Shown here in pieces: positions 20,801 to 31,351 of a stretch of 64,000 nt of DNA. This stretch comes from Trichostrongylus colubriformis. Taxonomy: Eukaryota; Nematoda; Chromadorea; Rhabditida; Trichostrongylidae. Both the position numbers and the translations under genes were made by a program. Each line of letters opens with the position of its first letter. Position 1 is the first letter of the stretch. Under the pieces are notes generated by a model. That model searched no databases, had not been told where the DNA came from, and was given only the letters and a program-made list of their open reading frames with translations. The stretch covers positions 40,558,203 to 40,622,202 of the forward strand of contig OZ022257.1 of assembly GCA_963978905.1 (NCBI GenBank), read 5' to 3'.

Positions 20801-23104
20801 AGCGGCCAATAGATAGGTCTAAGGGAGTTATTAGGAAAACAGTTTACAGCTGTTTGAAAGATGGGCTCTAGTCAAAGTTTGAAGTGTTCTAATAATGTCG
20901 GAATTTAGTATGGGGAAGATACCGCGCTCCTTCGATCGCCGCGTCGCAGCTGTCGCCTGACATGAGATCCTGAACTTCTGTAGATGTGTAGGGTATTCTG
21001 GATTATTATTTGTAATTGTTCGATTATGAGATAGAAGCGTGATCCGATCTGTAATCTAGGATTCATAGTTTATATATTGGTGTATATTATTGGGAATTCC
21101 ACCTGTACCACATATTTTTCGGTTTTTTGCGTCCATTTAGTTGTATATTGGTGATTAGTATTCAAAAAATCAAAAAATGCTAATTTGATGGGTTCTGTGC
21201 AAAAAGAAGGGGGGTCGTATTGGGGCCCCCCTTCTTTTTGCACAGAACCCATCAAATCGTATTTATTGAATTTTTTATTGGGGTCGTATTTTTTGAAAAT
21301 TTTCCTCAACTGGACGCTTGACCCTGCTTGACGTAAGACTAGATACACAATTCAAAGGCACACATTGCGATTTTCGGTTATCGCGTTCGATGATAGAATT
21401 AAATTTTCTAATTGGCAAGCTACTGGAGGGGAGAAGTAGGAGAGCCCCCCGCAACATTGAAATCTGGGTTTTTCTGAGAAGGGTGCGTGCAATTAGGAAA
21501 GAAATTTCGCATGAGCGTATTTAGCGCGCGACGTTGGTGCGAGATAGGGCTCTATTTTAGCTAAGTCCTGAAGCGATTACGCTTAAAATAGCGCAGAGTA
21601 TCGTCATCGCTATAAGACCCATGCAGTACGGCAGGCGTAGCTCGCATAATTGCGTCGCATACCTAACGACGCAACGCGAATTTTGTGTCCTAATGGCACG
21701 CACCCTTCTGACAATCATCAAGACTCGGCAGTGCACGGGATCACGAAGACGTCAGCGACATGAGACGCGAAACCAACCTACATGGTTATCGATCCACTGG
21801 TGGGCTGGGCGGGGTGTCGGGATTTGATTTCGCACCGCGCCGTGTCGCATGCGACGCAATTCGTGCGGGTTGAGGCACCGCTGTAGACGGGTTCTGAAGC
21901 GATTACACGGTAACTACTCGAGGCACTTTGAGCGTTACTGTAAAGTCGCTTTCGGATCAGCGCACTCATCACGCATGCGAAACGTGGCGACACACAAAGC
22001 CTGAGCGAGGATATCACTCGAGGGTGACACCTACATATTATATCAGTGGTCAGTAGGTAGCCTTTATGGGTTTACCCCTCCCTCCGCTGGATGGCTCGAT
22101 GTTTGGAGAGTGTAAAACATTTCTTTGAAAAATTTCAAGGTGATAAGTGTAGTAGCTGAACCTCCTCGAAACACGCAGACCAGCCGTGCGCTGCTTACTT
22201 TCACGAACCAGCGCGACGTGTTTTGCTGGTGACCGCCACCGTCAATCCACTTGCTTTTGATCGATAAGTCACTGATGCAAATGGGGCGTGTACCCCTATG
22301 TCAGGATTTCGCACGACGACGACCGGCGTGCGACGTAGTGTGTGCGAGCTATGGGCGTCGCGGTAGTTGAGTCTTAGAACGATTACACGCTAATGCTAGG
22401 GGCGCGATACGCAGTTGACTTGTAATCGGTTCGAGACCCAACAACATGGCGCCTTTAGCTCGTCGGCATTGCTTCGCTTGCGACATACCAGTGCGGAATC
22501 CTGACCAGGGTACACACCCATACAAATGGCACAGAAACACGTCCGGGGGGCGTCTATATGTGGGGAGTAGGGGCCCCATTTGCGAGTTGACGGGCTGTCA
22601 AATTCTCCTTACGTTTTTTGAGCCATGCGGTAGAGCAGTGACATCTGCCGTTCACAATGAAAGTGTTAAGCATTTCAGTTTCTGTTTATTAAGGCTGTAC
22701 CTGCAAAGTCGACGGGCAAGACGACACCAACGGTGGAGAGTGCGAAAAAACCTGCGAAAAAGCCGACTATCACCACTACTGAGACAGAAGACAAATCACA
22801 GAAAGAAGAAAGCGAAAGACACGCCTCACCGGACACACATACGAGTATTATAAGTCCTTCGAAATCCGGCAGTGCAGAGGGTAAAAAACCGGTGGAGTCC
22901 AAAGATAAGCAAAAAAGTGCATTAGCAATTGCTCCACACAAAGAGAAACCTTCATCACTGCCTGGTACACAGTATGACGACGAAGATCGACAGAAAAAGG
23001 AGGCCATTGGCACTGTGCAGTTGGAAAGCAACCACTCATACCTCGATAGTCAACCGAGTCAACCTAGTAGTCAACCTCGTATTGACGATACTTTTGAAGA
23101 TTAG
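11818..23104 (+). CDS. Single-pass membrane protein with Lys/Ser-rich cytoplasmic tail; 5' end missing, family unknown
   Basis: I infer seven exons: 11818-11921, 11978-12042, 12894-13010, 15335-15445, 15533-15556, 19342-19473 and 22694-23104 (TAG stop). Each has a GT donor and AG acceptor, and the phases agree throughout (1 after the first exon, 0 afterwards). Exon 1 encodes a hydrophobic helix of about 22 residues (LIVLAFIIIVIAIFFAYMV) followed by RVVAKRKKR. A type I or signal-anchor protein with a cytosolic C-terminus is therefore likely. The rest is hydrophilic: SQSQSKEKAKK, FNRTGPLIMQARVTGEI, FHPSMNEIAIIGTDVDRIVG, TKKKVRISKKS, and a last exon rich in K, S, T, E and Q ending QPRIDDTFED. 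About 321 codons are visible. I recognise no domain. An upstream exon must supply the start, because the first visible codon is split. AATAAA follows at 23277-23282. The introns hold several miniature elements. The exon phases make a real gene likely; the function is unknown. Confidence 0.55.
12122..12378. repeat. Family C miniature element (GGGTGTGTACCC ends)
   Basis: The left end is ATGGGTGTGTACCCTCATGT and the right end is its diverged complement ATAAGGGTACACACCCAT. The interior 'atttcgcaccgcggcatgtc' faces 'gcgtcgcacgctgcccg'. Relatives at 13088-13338 and 22284-22520; partial relatives near 21490-22010, 46500-46610 and 60650-60740. It lies in an intron of the membrane-protein gene. Confidence 0.65.
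12476..12489. repeat. Poly(G) homopolymer, 14 bases
   Basis: An uninterrupted G run on the plus strand, in an intron. Confidence 0.9.
13088..13338. repeat. Family C miniature element, second copy
   Basis: 'catgtgcccttatgccaggatttcgcactg' words at the left face 'gtgcgaaattctgacata' and 'ggtacacacc' at the right. The layout matches the copy at 12122-12378, and it lies in the next intron of the same gene. Confidence 0.6.
13690..13892 (+). pseudogene. Probable LINE C-terminal zinc-knuckle fragment
   Basis: A short plus-strand frame reads HLLTGRYRNFKFSFIRG, then CNKCGTESIQQIWHQSSC. The spacing C-x2-C-x8-H-x4-C and the preceding 'LLTG' segment resemble the C-terminal region of many non-LTR retrotransposon proteins. 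No reverse transcriptase is visible upstream. It lies in an intron. A chance resemblance is possible. Confidence 0.3.
14365..14830. repeat. Family A miniature element (CCGGAAGGGGG variant)
   Basis: The left end is TTTTAAAGGAACCGGAAGGG and the right end is TTACAGTGTCTTTAAAG. The interior 'atcttctcttggcaccatgcc' and 'taagccaaaattac' match, inverted, the shorter copy at 54386-54639. ORFs here are not conserved between the copies. Confidence 0.55.
16277..16782. repeat. Family D inverted-repeat element (TTTAAAGGCACATTC ends), copy 1
   Basis: The left arm TTTAAAGGCACATTCTAGGA pairs with the right arm TCCTGGAATGTGCCTT. Inside, 'gatggatagttcgaccca', 'ctgtacctttaccgaggcgtgg' and 'cctggagcgtgcagagcc' all have complements on the other arm. 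A second copy lies at 18408-18902 in the same host intron. Confidence 0.75.
18408..18902. repeat. Family D inverted-repeat element, copy 2
   Basis: It has the same ends and inner blocks as 16277-16782, with scattered substitutions. Two copies about 1.6 kb apart within one intron could fold on each other or recombine. Confidence 0.75.
19738..19998 (+). CDS. Unidentified 80-codon frame in a repeat block
   Basis: From ATG at 19753 the frame reads through KPASTSNSFVGPLTPKSP, PWKAISISGYHRGWTLQKQW and LADMDFFISYYDRK. A GTACGT donor-like site sits just after the last of these. The composition looks protein-like. However, the acceptor-like TAG before it lacks a pyrimidine tract, and the exit phase does not fit the next host exon at 22694. 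I therefore do not include it in the membrane-protein gene. It may be coding sequence of the surrounding repeat, or chance. Confidence 0.25.
   Translation, partial: FNLITMETSCMAQSTTKPASTSNSFVGPLTPKSPTETPPEFTDKPWKAISISGYHRGWTLQKQWDVNEGLADMDFFISYYDRKYVI
20218..20751. repeat. Tandem array, three 178-bp units
   Basis: The phrase 'cctcaactggctt' starts at 20218, 20396 and 20574, and the start of a fourth unit is at 20752, giving an exact period of 178. Units 2 and 3 are nearly identical ('cataggctcag'-type block, 'agcagaccctgctt', 'aacgaactcatgcggtt'), while unit 1 is more diverged. The pattern suggests recent duplication of the downstream units. Confidence 0.9.
21183..21258. repeat. Strong palindrome
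   Basis: 'atttgatgggttctgtgcaa' and its complement 'ttgcacagaacccatcaaat' flank AAAGAAGGGGGG and its complement, with a loop of only a few bases. The stem is about 33 bp. Confidence 0.85.
22284..22520. repeat. Family C miniature element, inverted copy
   Basis: It carries GGGGCGTGTACCCCTATGTC at the left and CAGGGTACACACCC at the right. The centre has 'acttgtaatcg' and 'gacccaacaac' words shared with the copies at 12122 and 13088, in the opposite orientation. Confidence 0.6.
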
Positions 23105-23276
23105 AAATATTTAGCCCGATGGGCATACTTAGCAAAACGTTGAGCGTATAATTATAGATCATTGTTAAAATGGAGATCATAACCAGTAAATCTCCAGTTG
23201 CATCACTTCAAACGAATTTTAAGATCATAACCTCTGACGAGCCACACTGTAAGTGAATGTACATGAGAGGTTTCCC

Positions 23277-23282
23277 AATAAA
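23277..23282 (+). terminator. Polyadenylation signal AATAAA of the membrane-protein gene
   Basis: A canonical AATAAA lies 173 bases after the stop codon at 23104, a normal distance for a nematode 3' UTR. No cleavage site can be proven from sequence alone. Confidence 0.5.
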
Positions 23283-25022
23283 CTTGTCTATCAATGCTTG
23301 TTAACTGCATAGAAACGAAGTTGCTTCGGCTATTTTTGGGTTGCGCCACGAATTTTACTTCGATTCACAATCGTGGTATACTGAAACGCTTACAATCAAT
23401 TACGGGGCCATGCGTATGGGTAATTTCACTTAATAATAAAATTAAAGGCATGGAGGGACATTTCAGAGGCAAAAACCAAACAGGCCTCTACAAACATTTG
23501 AAGTTAGACCTTCGTGCTAGTCCTTGGAACGGGATCACAACAACGAAAGGAACGTTCGGACGAGTTTTCGTTAAAGTACATCACGGACAATTCAGCCTGA
23601 CCACATGAACTCCATGTCAAATTTTCAATTCCACCACGAGACTTTCTGTCATCTTTTGAAGGAATCTTGCACAAAATTTCAAATTTTTCCCGTAAAGTGA
23701 TGCTGTATTTGTTCACTGCCGCCTGCGAAGCTTCACGTGAAAAATCAAAATATGGCAGAGAAAAAAATTTCCAAAACTTCGTCCACGTGGGGTGGGCAGA
23801 GCCACGATGCTGTGGGAGAAATCGGGTGTGGACACTTGATCGATGACGAAGTAGGGAAGCAAACCAACATTGAGCGCAAAACTCTGAACTGTGCTTTTCT
23901 TTACCGCTCACTCTTGACAAGTGGTTGACGAAAACTCAAACGAGTCAATGCTATTTTAGATTTTCGATTTTTGCGTTACAGCGAGGGAAATTTCTGATTC
24001 TTTTCTTGTTTCTATACAGGCAATGTATCTAGAACGTTGATTCTGAGAGGAAATAGAGTCATGGAATTATTAAGTACGACTCCTTTATCAACAATTTCTA
24101 ATCATTCTTGATCATTTCTAGTCATAGCGACTGATCGCGAGTGTCATGCGCCAGGAAGCTAACATGGATGCTTGCAAACCCATCGAAACGTAGACGTTCA
24201 CTTGAGCACGCTGTATTGGGCTTAAAGGAATCATCCACGTGGGCCGCATGCAGAGTTGCACGCGGATAAGTGGCAGTTCGGCTAAGATAAAGCATAACAA
24301 ACTGTCGGCCGAGTGGGCGGGGCCTCAATAGGTGCCCACCCCGTCGTCCGTCGCGGCTGGAGACGCATTGCAGGAACAGAAAGTTACGTAAACGGTCCCA
24401 CTTTCCGTCCCCAACCGCGATGGACGAGGGGCGGGGCTTTTACTTGGAGGCCCCGCCCACCCAGTAACTCTCACTTCTTCGCGTGAAACTTTGCAAGTGG
24501 CCATTACCAGGCAAATACAACATGAATATATTGGGACAAAGGAGCTCATTTTTCTTGGACGATTCCTTCTAGCGCCTGAGTGATTCACCTCAGGAGCATG
24601 ACACTGAGTTAAACTCACTGTCAGTCCTTGGGGATCGATCTGTCACCACAGAGGGCGACTGTAATAGCCAGATCATCCCGTAGCAGCGTTTGGTACCATT
24701 CGGATATTTTATAGATACGATCAAAAACATGACTGCAGTATCACCGCAAGAGCTAGGGTGGAATATTTTCGTGCAACCTGAAAAGGTGTTCCATACGAAA
24801 TACCACTCAATGCATCACGATCTTTTTTTTTCACATTTCATACAAGTTCAAGTCAATCTAGCCAAACATACGGCAAGGAATGTATGTTGGTCAATCGATC
24901 TTTCATCTGCATAAGAAATGATTTTTAGAAAAGAGAACGAAAATAGTTTATAAAAGCTCATACAGAATCAAAGTAAGATCAGATTTGATTAAATAAACAA
25001 ACAATCATCACATAGGCAAGCC
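23283..25022. other. Intergenic space between two convergent genes, with a foldback relative
   Basis: Bases 24217-24575 are a diverged relative of the foldback at 1480-1922 (shared 'tgggcggggcctc', 'aggccccgcccac', 'ggcaaatacaacat'). I see no exon in the remainder. ORFs around 23300-23930 lack splice context. Confidence 0.5.
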
Positions 25023-28000
25023 TCATCTAAAACAACACTGAGCGTAGTTTCCATCAGAAATTCTTCCAGAACTTCGAAAATCTATCTCCCAAGGTTGTCC
25101 GGCATTCACCGTATACCTCTCCAACTGAACGATGCTTGACCCATCACAATAATACAAATCACCGTTTCTGTCTACGGTAATATAAATAGCTTTCGGGATC
25201 GAAAGACACTTTTTTGATGTTCCTGAAAGACGCGAAGTTCACGAAAGCAGCTACGGCGCTATGAAGTGAGGTGCATGAAAACCCACCACTTTTCGCATGG
25301 ACAATTATGAGTTGCGGATCGTCCGCTGGAAGAAGAAATACGAAGTTCTCCGAAGCGCAAAAAGTGAACACGCTTTTTAATGGAGAATAAACCACTTCCG
25401 ACCAATCTGAACGAATTTTTCATTTTTGTCCAACACTAGCAAAAAAGCACAAGTAAGTAAGTATGTGAGAATTGTCGATAATCAGAGGAAAGAAGGCTCA
25501 CCAACGCACTCCATGTCGATTTGGTCAAAGCATTCCCGTCGCAATAATCTGCCTTCAACTGTAGCCGCCCAAACACAAGTTGGAGTAGCACAGGAGATTG
25601 AATGAATAGCGAAATCTCCGATGATCTGAATCAGTCCGTAAGGCCGCCTTCATACTCTGAGGTGGGGTGACGGCGGCAGGGCGTGGCTGCGCTCAGAGGC
25701 AGTGTGACACGGGTGGAGGTGAGGCGAATACTCAGTCACGTTCTGCCGCCAGCACTGCAGAGTATGGAGGCCGCCTAACATACATTCATGATAACCTAGC
25801 GACCTATGTAAGGAGCCCATGTATTAGTTTTTTCCTAACCCCGTTGTGTTAGTGTTTCTAACCGTCTAGTGATATTTGATCTTGCTATAGGCAAGGAGAA
25901 CTGTGGCACGGAGAGTGCCTATTGACTGCTCTTTCCCCCCCCCCCCCCCTCCACTCATTTCTTTTCGCGCCCACGGCCACATATATAAACCCCGTACCAG
26001 GACCAAACGAGAGATTGAGACCACACACGTCGACCCAAGCGGACCCGTCCCGCGGAACGACAGTCAAGCAGAGGCGCCCACCGACGACCGGAACGTCAAG
26101 TCCAAAGGTGAGTTCTTCGTGTAGATCCGTCTACACGGATTTCTCTATAAGCCGGAGCGCAAGCTCCATTACATGGGGGCCGAACCGTTCTTGGCTCGGT
26201 CAGTAGGTAGGTTGAGGCAGTAGGAAACCGAGGGCTCTCGGGTTTCCGAATTAGCTTAGCGAGCCTCTGTGCCGTTGATAGAGCGGCGGGCTTGGCAAGC
26301 TGCCAGAAGTGCAGCTACTGCAGTTTACGGCCAGAGAAGTGGCGGTGCAAACTGCAGGTCGGAAACGGTTTTTGCAAGGCGGACCGCTGCGCAAAAGGAA
26401 AAGTAACCGTTTTCTTTACAGATAACGGCGTGAGTCATTGGATAGCCTCCAGAAGGAAGCTCGAATCGATCGGAGAAGCCAAGGTAGCACCGATTTAACA
26501 TCGTACTGTCCGTGCACCGATACGAAACGTGTTTCAGGGCAAGCATGGCGGACGATATGGAGCGAGAGCTAAATCGCATACTGGAGGAGGATGACGCAAG
26601 AGACACCAAAATGGACGAGGTGCAGCAGGAGTTAGCCCAGCTCAGAGCCCAAGTGCAGCACTTAACGCAGCTGAATCAGCAGCAGGTACGGTCTTCTGTA
26701 TCGGAATGCACATTTAGGGCTTAGGAAGCTGCAGGAAGCAGTAAAGAGTATGACCCACAGACTAGGTGGGGAGGAAAACGTCACACTAGGGCAAGAGGAA
26801 GGGGAGCTATACGAGTGGCTAGAGCCCGAGTGCGAAGCAATTCCAAGGGCGCTAGACCTTATAAGTGAGTCAGCAGATAAGGTTTTGGAAAAGGCGTCGG
26901 AAGCAAATGCAAAGCACGATGAAGAGCTAGATGTTATTTTTGAGCAGGCTCGGCATGATGATAAATGCATGCGCGTGCTATCGAATATGTTAAATGTTAA
27001 GTCCACGGAGGTAGTGCGGGCGGTAAGCAATCTCATGAAACCGCAGCGAGCAACCAGTACCGGAAAGGCTGCGATGGGTACTAGGAAACTCTTGCCTTCC
27101 AGGACGCCATTGCTTTTCGACGTACCAGAAGCCACACAAGCATATCTCTTGCAGGCCCCCTCCGACTCCAATGGAGACGGAGCAAGGGGACCAGATTGAG
27201 TTCCGCTAGGCATTTCGATTGCTAAATGCCAATGATGTGTCGTCAGATGCGACGTTAACCCCCGGTAGAGTTTAATGCCGTAAGTGCGGCTCAAGGTGAG
27301 CGTCTCTCGAAACAGTATAGTCCTTTCGGTAGCATACAGCCTACTCAACCGGATTCATTGCAGATGAACGCTGTCGAGAGCGAGCTCAAGCAAGCCACGG
27401 TGCCACCCACATCAGCGAAGGACAACTACCTAAGAGGTTGGTCTCCATTTCATAACGAATCGTTTTCGCGTTTTGATAGTGGGGTAGGGACGGCATTGGC
27501 AGCTATGGCCCTTCCAGAGGTGAAGGAGTTTAGCGACCCGCATGGTAAGGGGTTCACTGAGTTTGTGAGATCGTTTTCGATGAAGTATGATAGGATCGGA
27601 CTCGCGGATGATATGCTGATTCACCTGATGAGTGAGAAGCTAGAGGGATATCCTAAGGCGGTCATGAAGACGCTTCCTATGGCAGCCAGGGAAGGAAAAT
27701 TTGCCGATTTCGTAGCCGCGCTACAGGCTAAGTTCGCCGAGAATACTTCAGCGAAACGGATGGATTCACACGTAAAATTGACAACTCAAGATGGAGAAGT
27801 CTGTGACGGAATACTGTGTACAGCTAGAGAACTTGACTCGGTCAGCTAATCCCGATGCGTCGGAAACAGACTTATCAATGATGCGTGCAAGTGAACTGAT
27901 CTCGCAACTGACCAGATGGCCTGAGTACTTTCAACTGTTTGCCGTGATGGAGTCCACTGCATCGTACGAGGTATATGAGAAGCTGAAGAACCTCGCACAA

Positions 28001-31000
28001 GGGATCGAGAGAAGTAAGAAGGTCGCGGCAGCAATGAGATCCAACTCAGAGCTAAAACAAGTGGACGACAGAAGGAAGCCACGCCGACCGTTTGCGGTTG
28101 CCAGAGCACGGCAAAATGCCGATCAAATGGAAACGGCCCGCAGCGAACACAAGGCTAGCGGAGAACGGCAACAAAATCCACAAGCGGTAGCAAGTGGAGC
28201 ACCGGCCCCAAGTGACCACAGAGTCTGTCATGCAAGAAGCCAGGGCACTTCCAGAGAGACTGCACCAGGGGAAGACAACAGTTTGAGGCACGGAACACAG
28301 AGAGCCCTCAGCCGTCCGGAAGGTCCCAATTGGAGCAGACAAGGCGCACTTTCACTACGGTGTTAGCGAATTGGTCTTGCCATGCCATGGGGACGTGTCG
28401 ACGCGAGAGTGAGATGTCCGGTAGCAGAGTAATGTGCGACGTGCAACTCTTGGGATTCAAGAGAAAAGCACTAGTGGATACGGGGTCCCAAATTAGCATC
28501 TTGCCACTGCAAGTACTGCTGGATGCACACAAGGAGGGTTTCGATGTAGATGCGGACGTAGAGGAGGTGGGAGTAGATGAGCACGTTAACATCTATGACG
28601 CCTCTGGCCGCAAGATGTCATTCACGGGAGCTGTGAAACTCAGCTTGATAATGCAACACGAACCTGCACGACGGGTAGTATTCTTTGTAAAGCGAGGCAA
28701 GGATGACAAGATTGTTCTGGGGACGAACATTTTACGTTCATCGGGCCTCTGAACGTTGCTGGAGTCAGTCATCAAGGGGAAGAAGAACTCCGCGAGCGTT
28801 CAAACCCCGGCTGACCGTCCCACAAGACGAGCCACGGCAACACAAACAGCCTGTTCGACGAAGAGGGTACAGAGGAAGCCTTTTTTAGAAGTCGGCCTGC
28901 GCAAATCCAAGTCCAAAGTGAAGGATTGTCTCGAGAAGAGAAGCGATGATCGTAGCCATAATGTGGTAGAGAAGCCACTGAAAGTAGGCGATAGGGTCTA
29001 TATGCGGGTACCGACAGAAAAGGGAAAGTCGAGCCATCCTAAGCTCGTAAATGAATGGTCGGGACCATTTAGAGTCATAGAAGTCAGTGATAACAGTGCA
29101 ATGATAACAGCCATATCTGGAAACAAAGACCCGTTACGCATCCCTTTTGACCAACTCAGGAAACTGCCACGTGGTCTAGATAGCGACCCGGTAGTTACTA
29201 GTAGGCGTAGAGCTAAGAGGGGTAGACCCAAGAAGGTGACAGAAACAGTGTCAAATAATCGTATCTTTTTCAGAGTCGAGGTCGGAGATCCACGATTTGA
29301 TCCGCTGCATCTGCTACATCCATGTGAATGCGGTATATTCAATACGCGAGCTCAAATAGGGCTTCCCGGTCTCCGTTGCGACCTGGCTCGATCCAAGCCA
29401 GTGAAGAATCTGTTCGAGTTGGCAAACGTGGCATCGATTGCGTTGCATCCCCACTGGGGGGATGATCGCAAGGAAGCGGAGCTTCTCAACAAGGATTCAA
29501 GATATCTGACAATTCACGGCTTGGCCACAGCGATTCACGCGCATAGCAGATTCTGCTATGATTACGCCGCTGCGGTAAAAGAGAAGGAGGACGTCGAGCT
29601 GACACATCCGCCAATATTCCCAACGAATTCTGGCTATGATATCGAACTGTACTATAGAATGGCAATGGCACGAAGAGCACAGATCGGAACGCAGTCGACG
29701 TACGACATGCCGAGCAACCCGATCATGGTCGCTCCTCCCAAGGAGTTTGCGCGAGTATTGACCGAAGTGTTGGAGCCGTCGACCGTGAAATTCATCGTCT
29801 ATACACACTTTGGGGACCTGGCGGATCAACTCCAGAAGCAGAGTATTTCGTCGGCCCTTGTTTGGGTTTGGCCGCATGAAGTTCCGAGCACACAGCACAT
29901 GTTGCTCGTCCAACATGCTATAGAGAGGTACCTGCAGTGTGGAGGGACAATGGAGCTGTTCCCACCACCGTTCGAGTTAAATAGAGAGTCGGAATGGAGA
30001 CTCATTGGGACAATCTGCAAGAAAATGGCGGAATTTTTATCGGGTCCGGCGAGAGGATTTGATGCCAGAATTGTCGATTTCTACACCCGATAAGAGAGGA
30101 GCTCACAATAAAACACCCCGCAATTAGTCTAGGTATCAACCCTAGGAAGGGCGAGGATCGCCTGAAAGGATGGCAATGCAAAGTCTTTTCGAATCAGATT
30201 GCAGATGTAGCGTCCAATGTAATAGTTCTCCCATCATTCGAGACCAAAGCAACCCCTCGACACACCGAGGATACCGTGACCAAGGAGGCCACAGCAGATG
30301 AAAAGCGCAAGAGGAAACCTCAAGGCTTCATTTAAAGGATGTCAGGCAAAAACGTCAGGAAATAGCCCCTAAAATGAAGCAAACGAACCGCTGTCGAGCA
30401 CAAAAGCCGTCGGGGTCGGCTTCCCGGAGGGGAGGGATGTAAGGAGCCCATGTATTAGTTTGTTCCTAACCTCGTTGTGTTAGTGTTTCTAACCGCCTAG
30501 TGATATTTGATCTTGCTATTGGCAAGGAGAACTGTGGCACGGAGAGTACCTATTGACTGCTCTTTTTCTTTCCCCCCCCCCCCTCCCTTCACTCATTTCT
30601 TTTCGCGATCACGGCCACATATATAAACCCAGTACCAGGACCACACGAGAGATTGAGACCACACACGTCGACCCGAGCGGACCCGTCCCGCGGAACGACA
30701 GTTAAGCAGAGGCGCCCACCGACGACCGGAACGTCAAGTCCAAAGGTGAGTTCTTCGTGTAGATCCGTCTACACGGATTTCTCTATAAACCGGAGCGCAA
30801 GCTCCATTACACTTACTGTTAGCCACGCTCACGCTCAGACCAAGGAAATCCGATCGCCGTGCGGCTTCATCATTTCTCCCACCAAAGTAAGATTGTTCAA
30901 CAGCAAAGAGAATAATATGGAAAGTGAGGTAGCACAGCAAAGTGGCGCAATCCCGTGAAAGAACAACATGTGGTCAAAAACCGAGAAGGAGAGAAGGGCA

Positions 31001-31351
31001 GAACTTGCAATTCAGCGAAAACAATATGGGCGCGCTGACCGCAACTGGCACTTCCTAACCCACACATCCCGATAACTGGTTTGATCCCAGAGGTGTAAAT
31101 CGCTACATCTCCTCGATATAAATAATTATTTGCATGATCTTAACTTCTCAGAGTTTTCTAGGAGTTACCGGCCCTGTTGTGACAGCTACGATGACCGGAT
31201 TCACACGGTCTCTGAATGCAAGAGTAACCACAGATAAGGAGACGGTGAAAATTCCACCCACATGTTTCCAAGTTGTTCCCTGAGGGTGTTCGCCTGTAAC
31301 GCCTTGCCGCAGCAAAACTTGCCCGTCCATGGTAACTGCCCAAACAAGTAT
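25023..31351 (-). CDS. TECPR1: TECPR1 exons 26-29: C-terminal tectonin propeller
   Basis: Exon 31262-31351 gives [20 protein letters not shown] and HPQGTTWKH, a textbook tectonin repeat. The next intron (31261-25626) contains the LTR retrotransposon. Exon 25502-25625 gives [20 protein letters not shown]. Exon 25287-25406 gives [16 protein letters not shown]. Exon 25023-25222 gives [19 protein letters not shown] and ends at TGA (25023-25025). Phases are 0, 1, 1 and stop. The ORF running past the donor at 31261 to a stop at 31148 is intronic. Confidence 0.8.

Larger units (their letters stand above)
19567..21325. repeat. Composite repeat block with tandem array and weak terminal inverted repeats
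   Basis: The left edge 'tcaggcctccgttgagga' resembles the complement of the right edge 'tcctcaactggacgcttga'. Within lie an open frame (19738-19998), three 178-bp tandem units (20218-20751) and a strong palindrome (21183-21258). The word 'tcctcaac' recurs throughout. I think the whole is one mobile or satellite-forming unit in the last intron of the membrane-protein gene, but the edges are only tentative. Confidence 0.4.
25807..30811 (+). mobile_element. LTR retrotransposon, internally deleted (no reverse transcriptase), antisense in a TECPR1 intron
   Basis: Two LTRs of about 370 bp (25807-26173 and 30438-30811) start TG and end CA. A primer-binding site begins at 26174, and a polypurine tract (GGAGGGGAGGGA) touches the 3' LTR. 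Between them are a gag-like region, a CCHC knuckle and aspartic protease, then directly an integrase C-terminal domain and a further unknown region. Reverse transcriptase, RNase H and the integrase catalytic core (normally about 2.5-3 kb) are absent, so this copy is not autonomous. The flanks (ACCTA and CTTAC) do not form a clean target duplication. The GPF-type integrase C-terminus and PR position fit Ty3/gypsy or BEL/Pao; I cannot choose. The element is described only; nothing is reconstructed. Confidence 0.85.

Noticed and set aside
26662..27348. 228-codon minus-strand ORF
   Set aside because: It is antisense to the LTR element's gag-like frame, rich in Ser and Cys as expected for the complement of an acidic helical coding region.
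31148..31261. Continuation of the TECPR1 repeat ORF to a stop at 31148
   Set aside because: A GTGGGT donor after TWKH joins in phase to the next repeat exon at 25625 and restores the repeat pattern; the continuation has no repeat motif.
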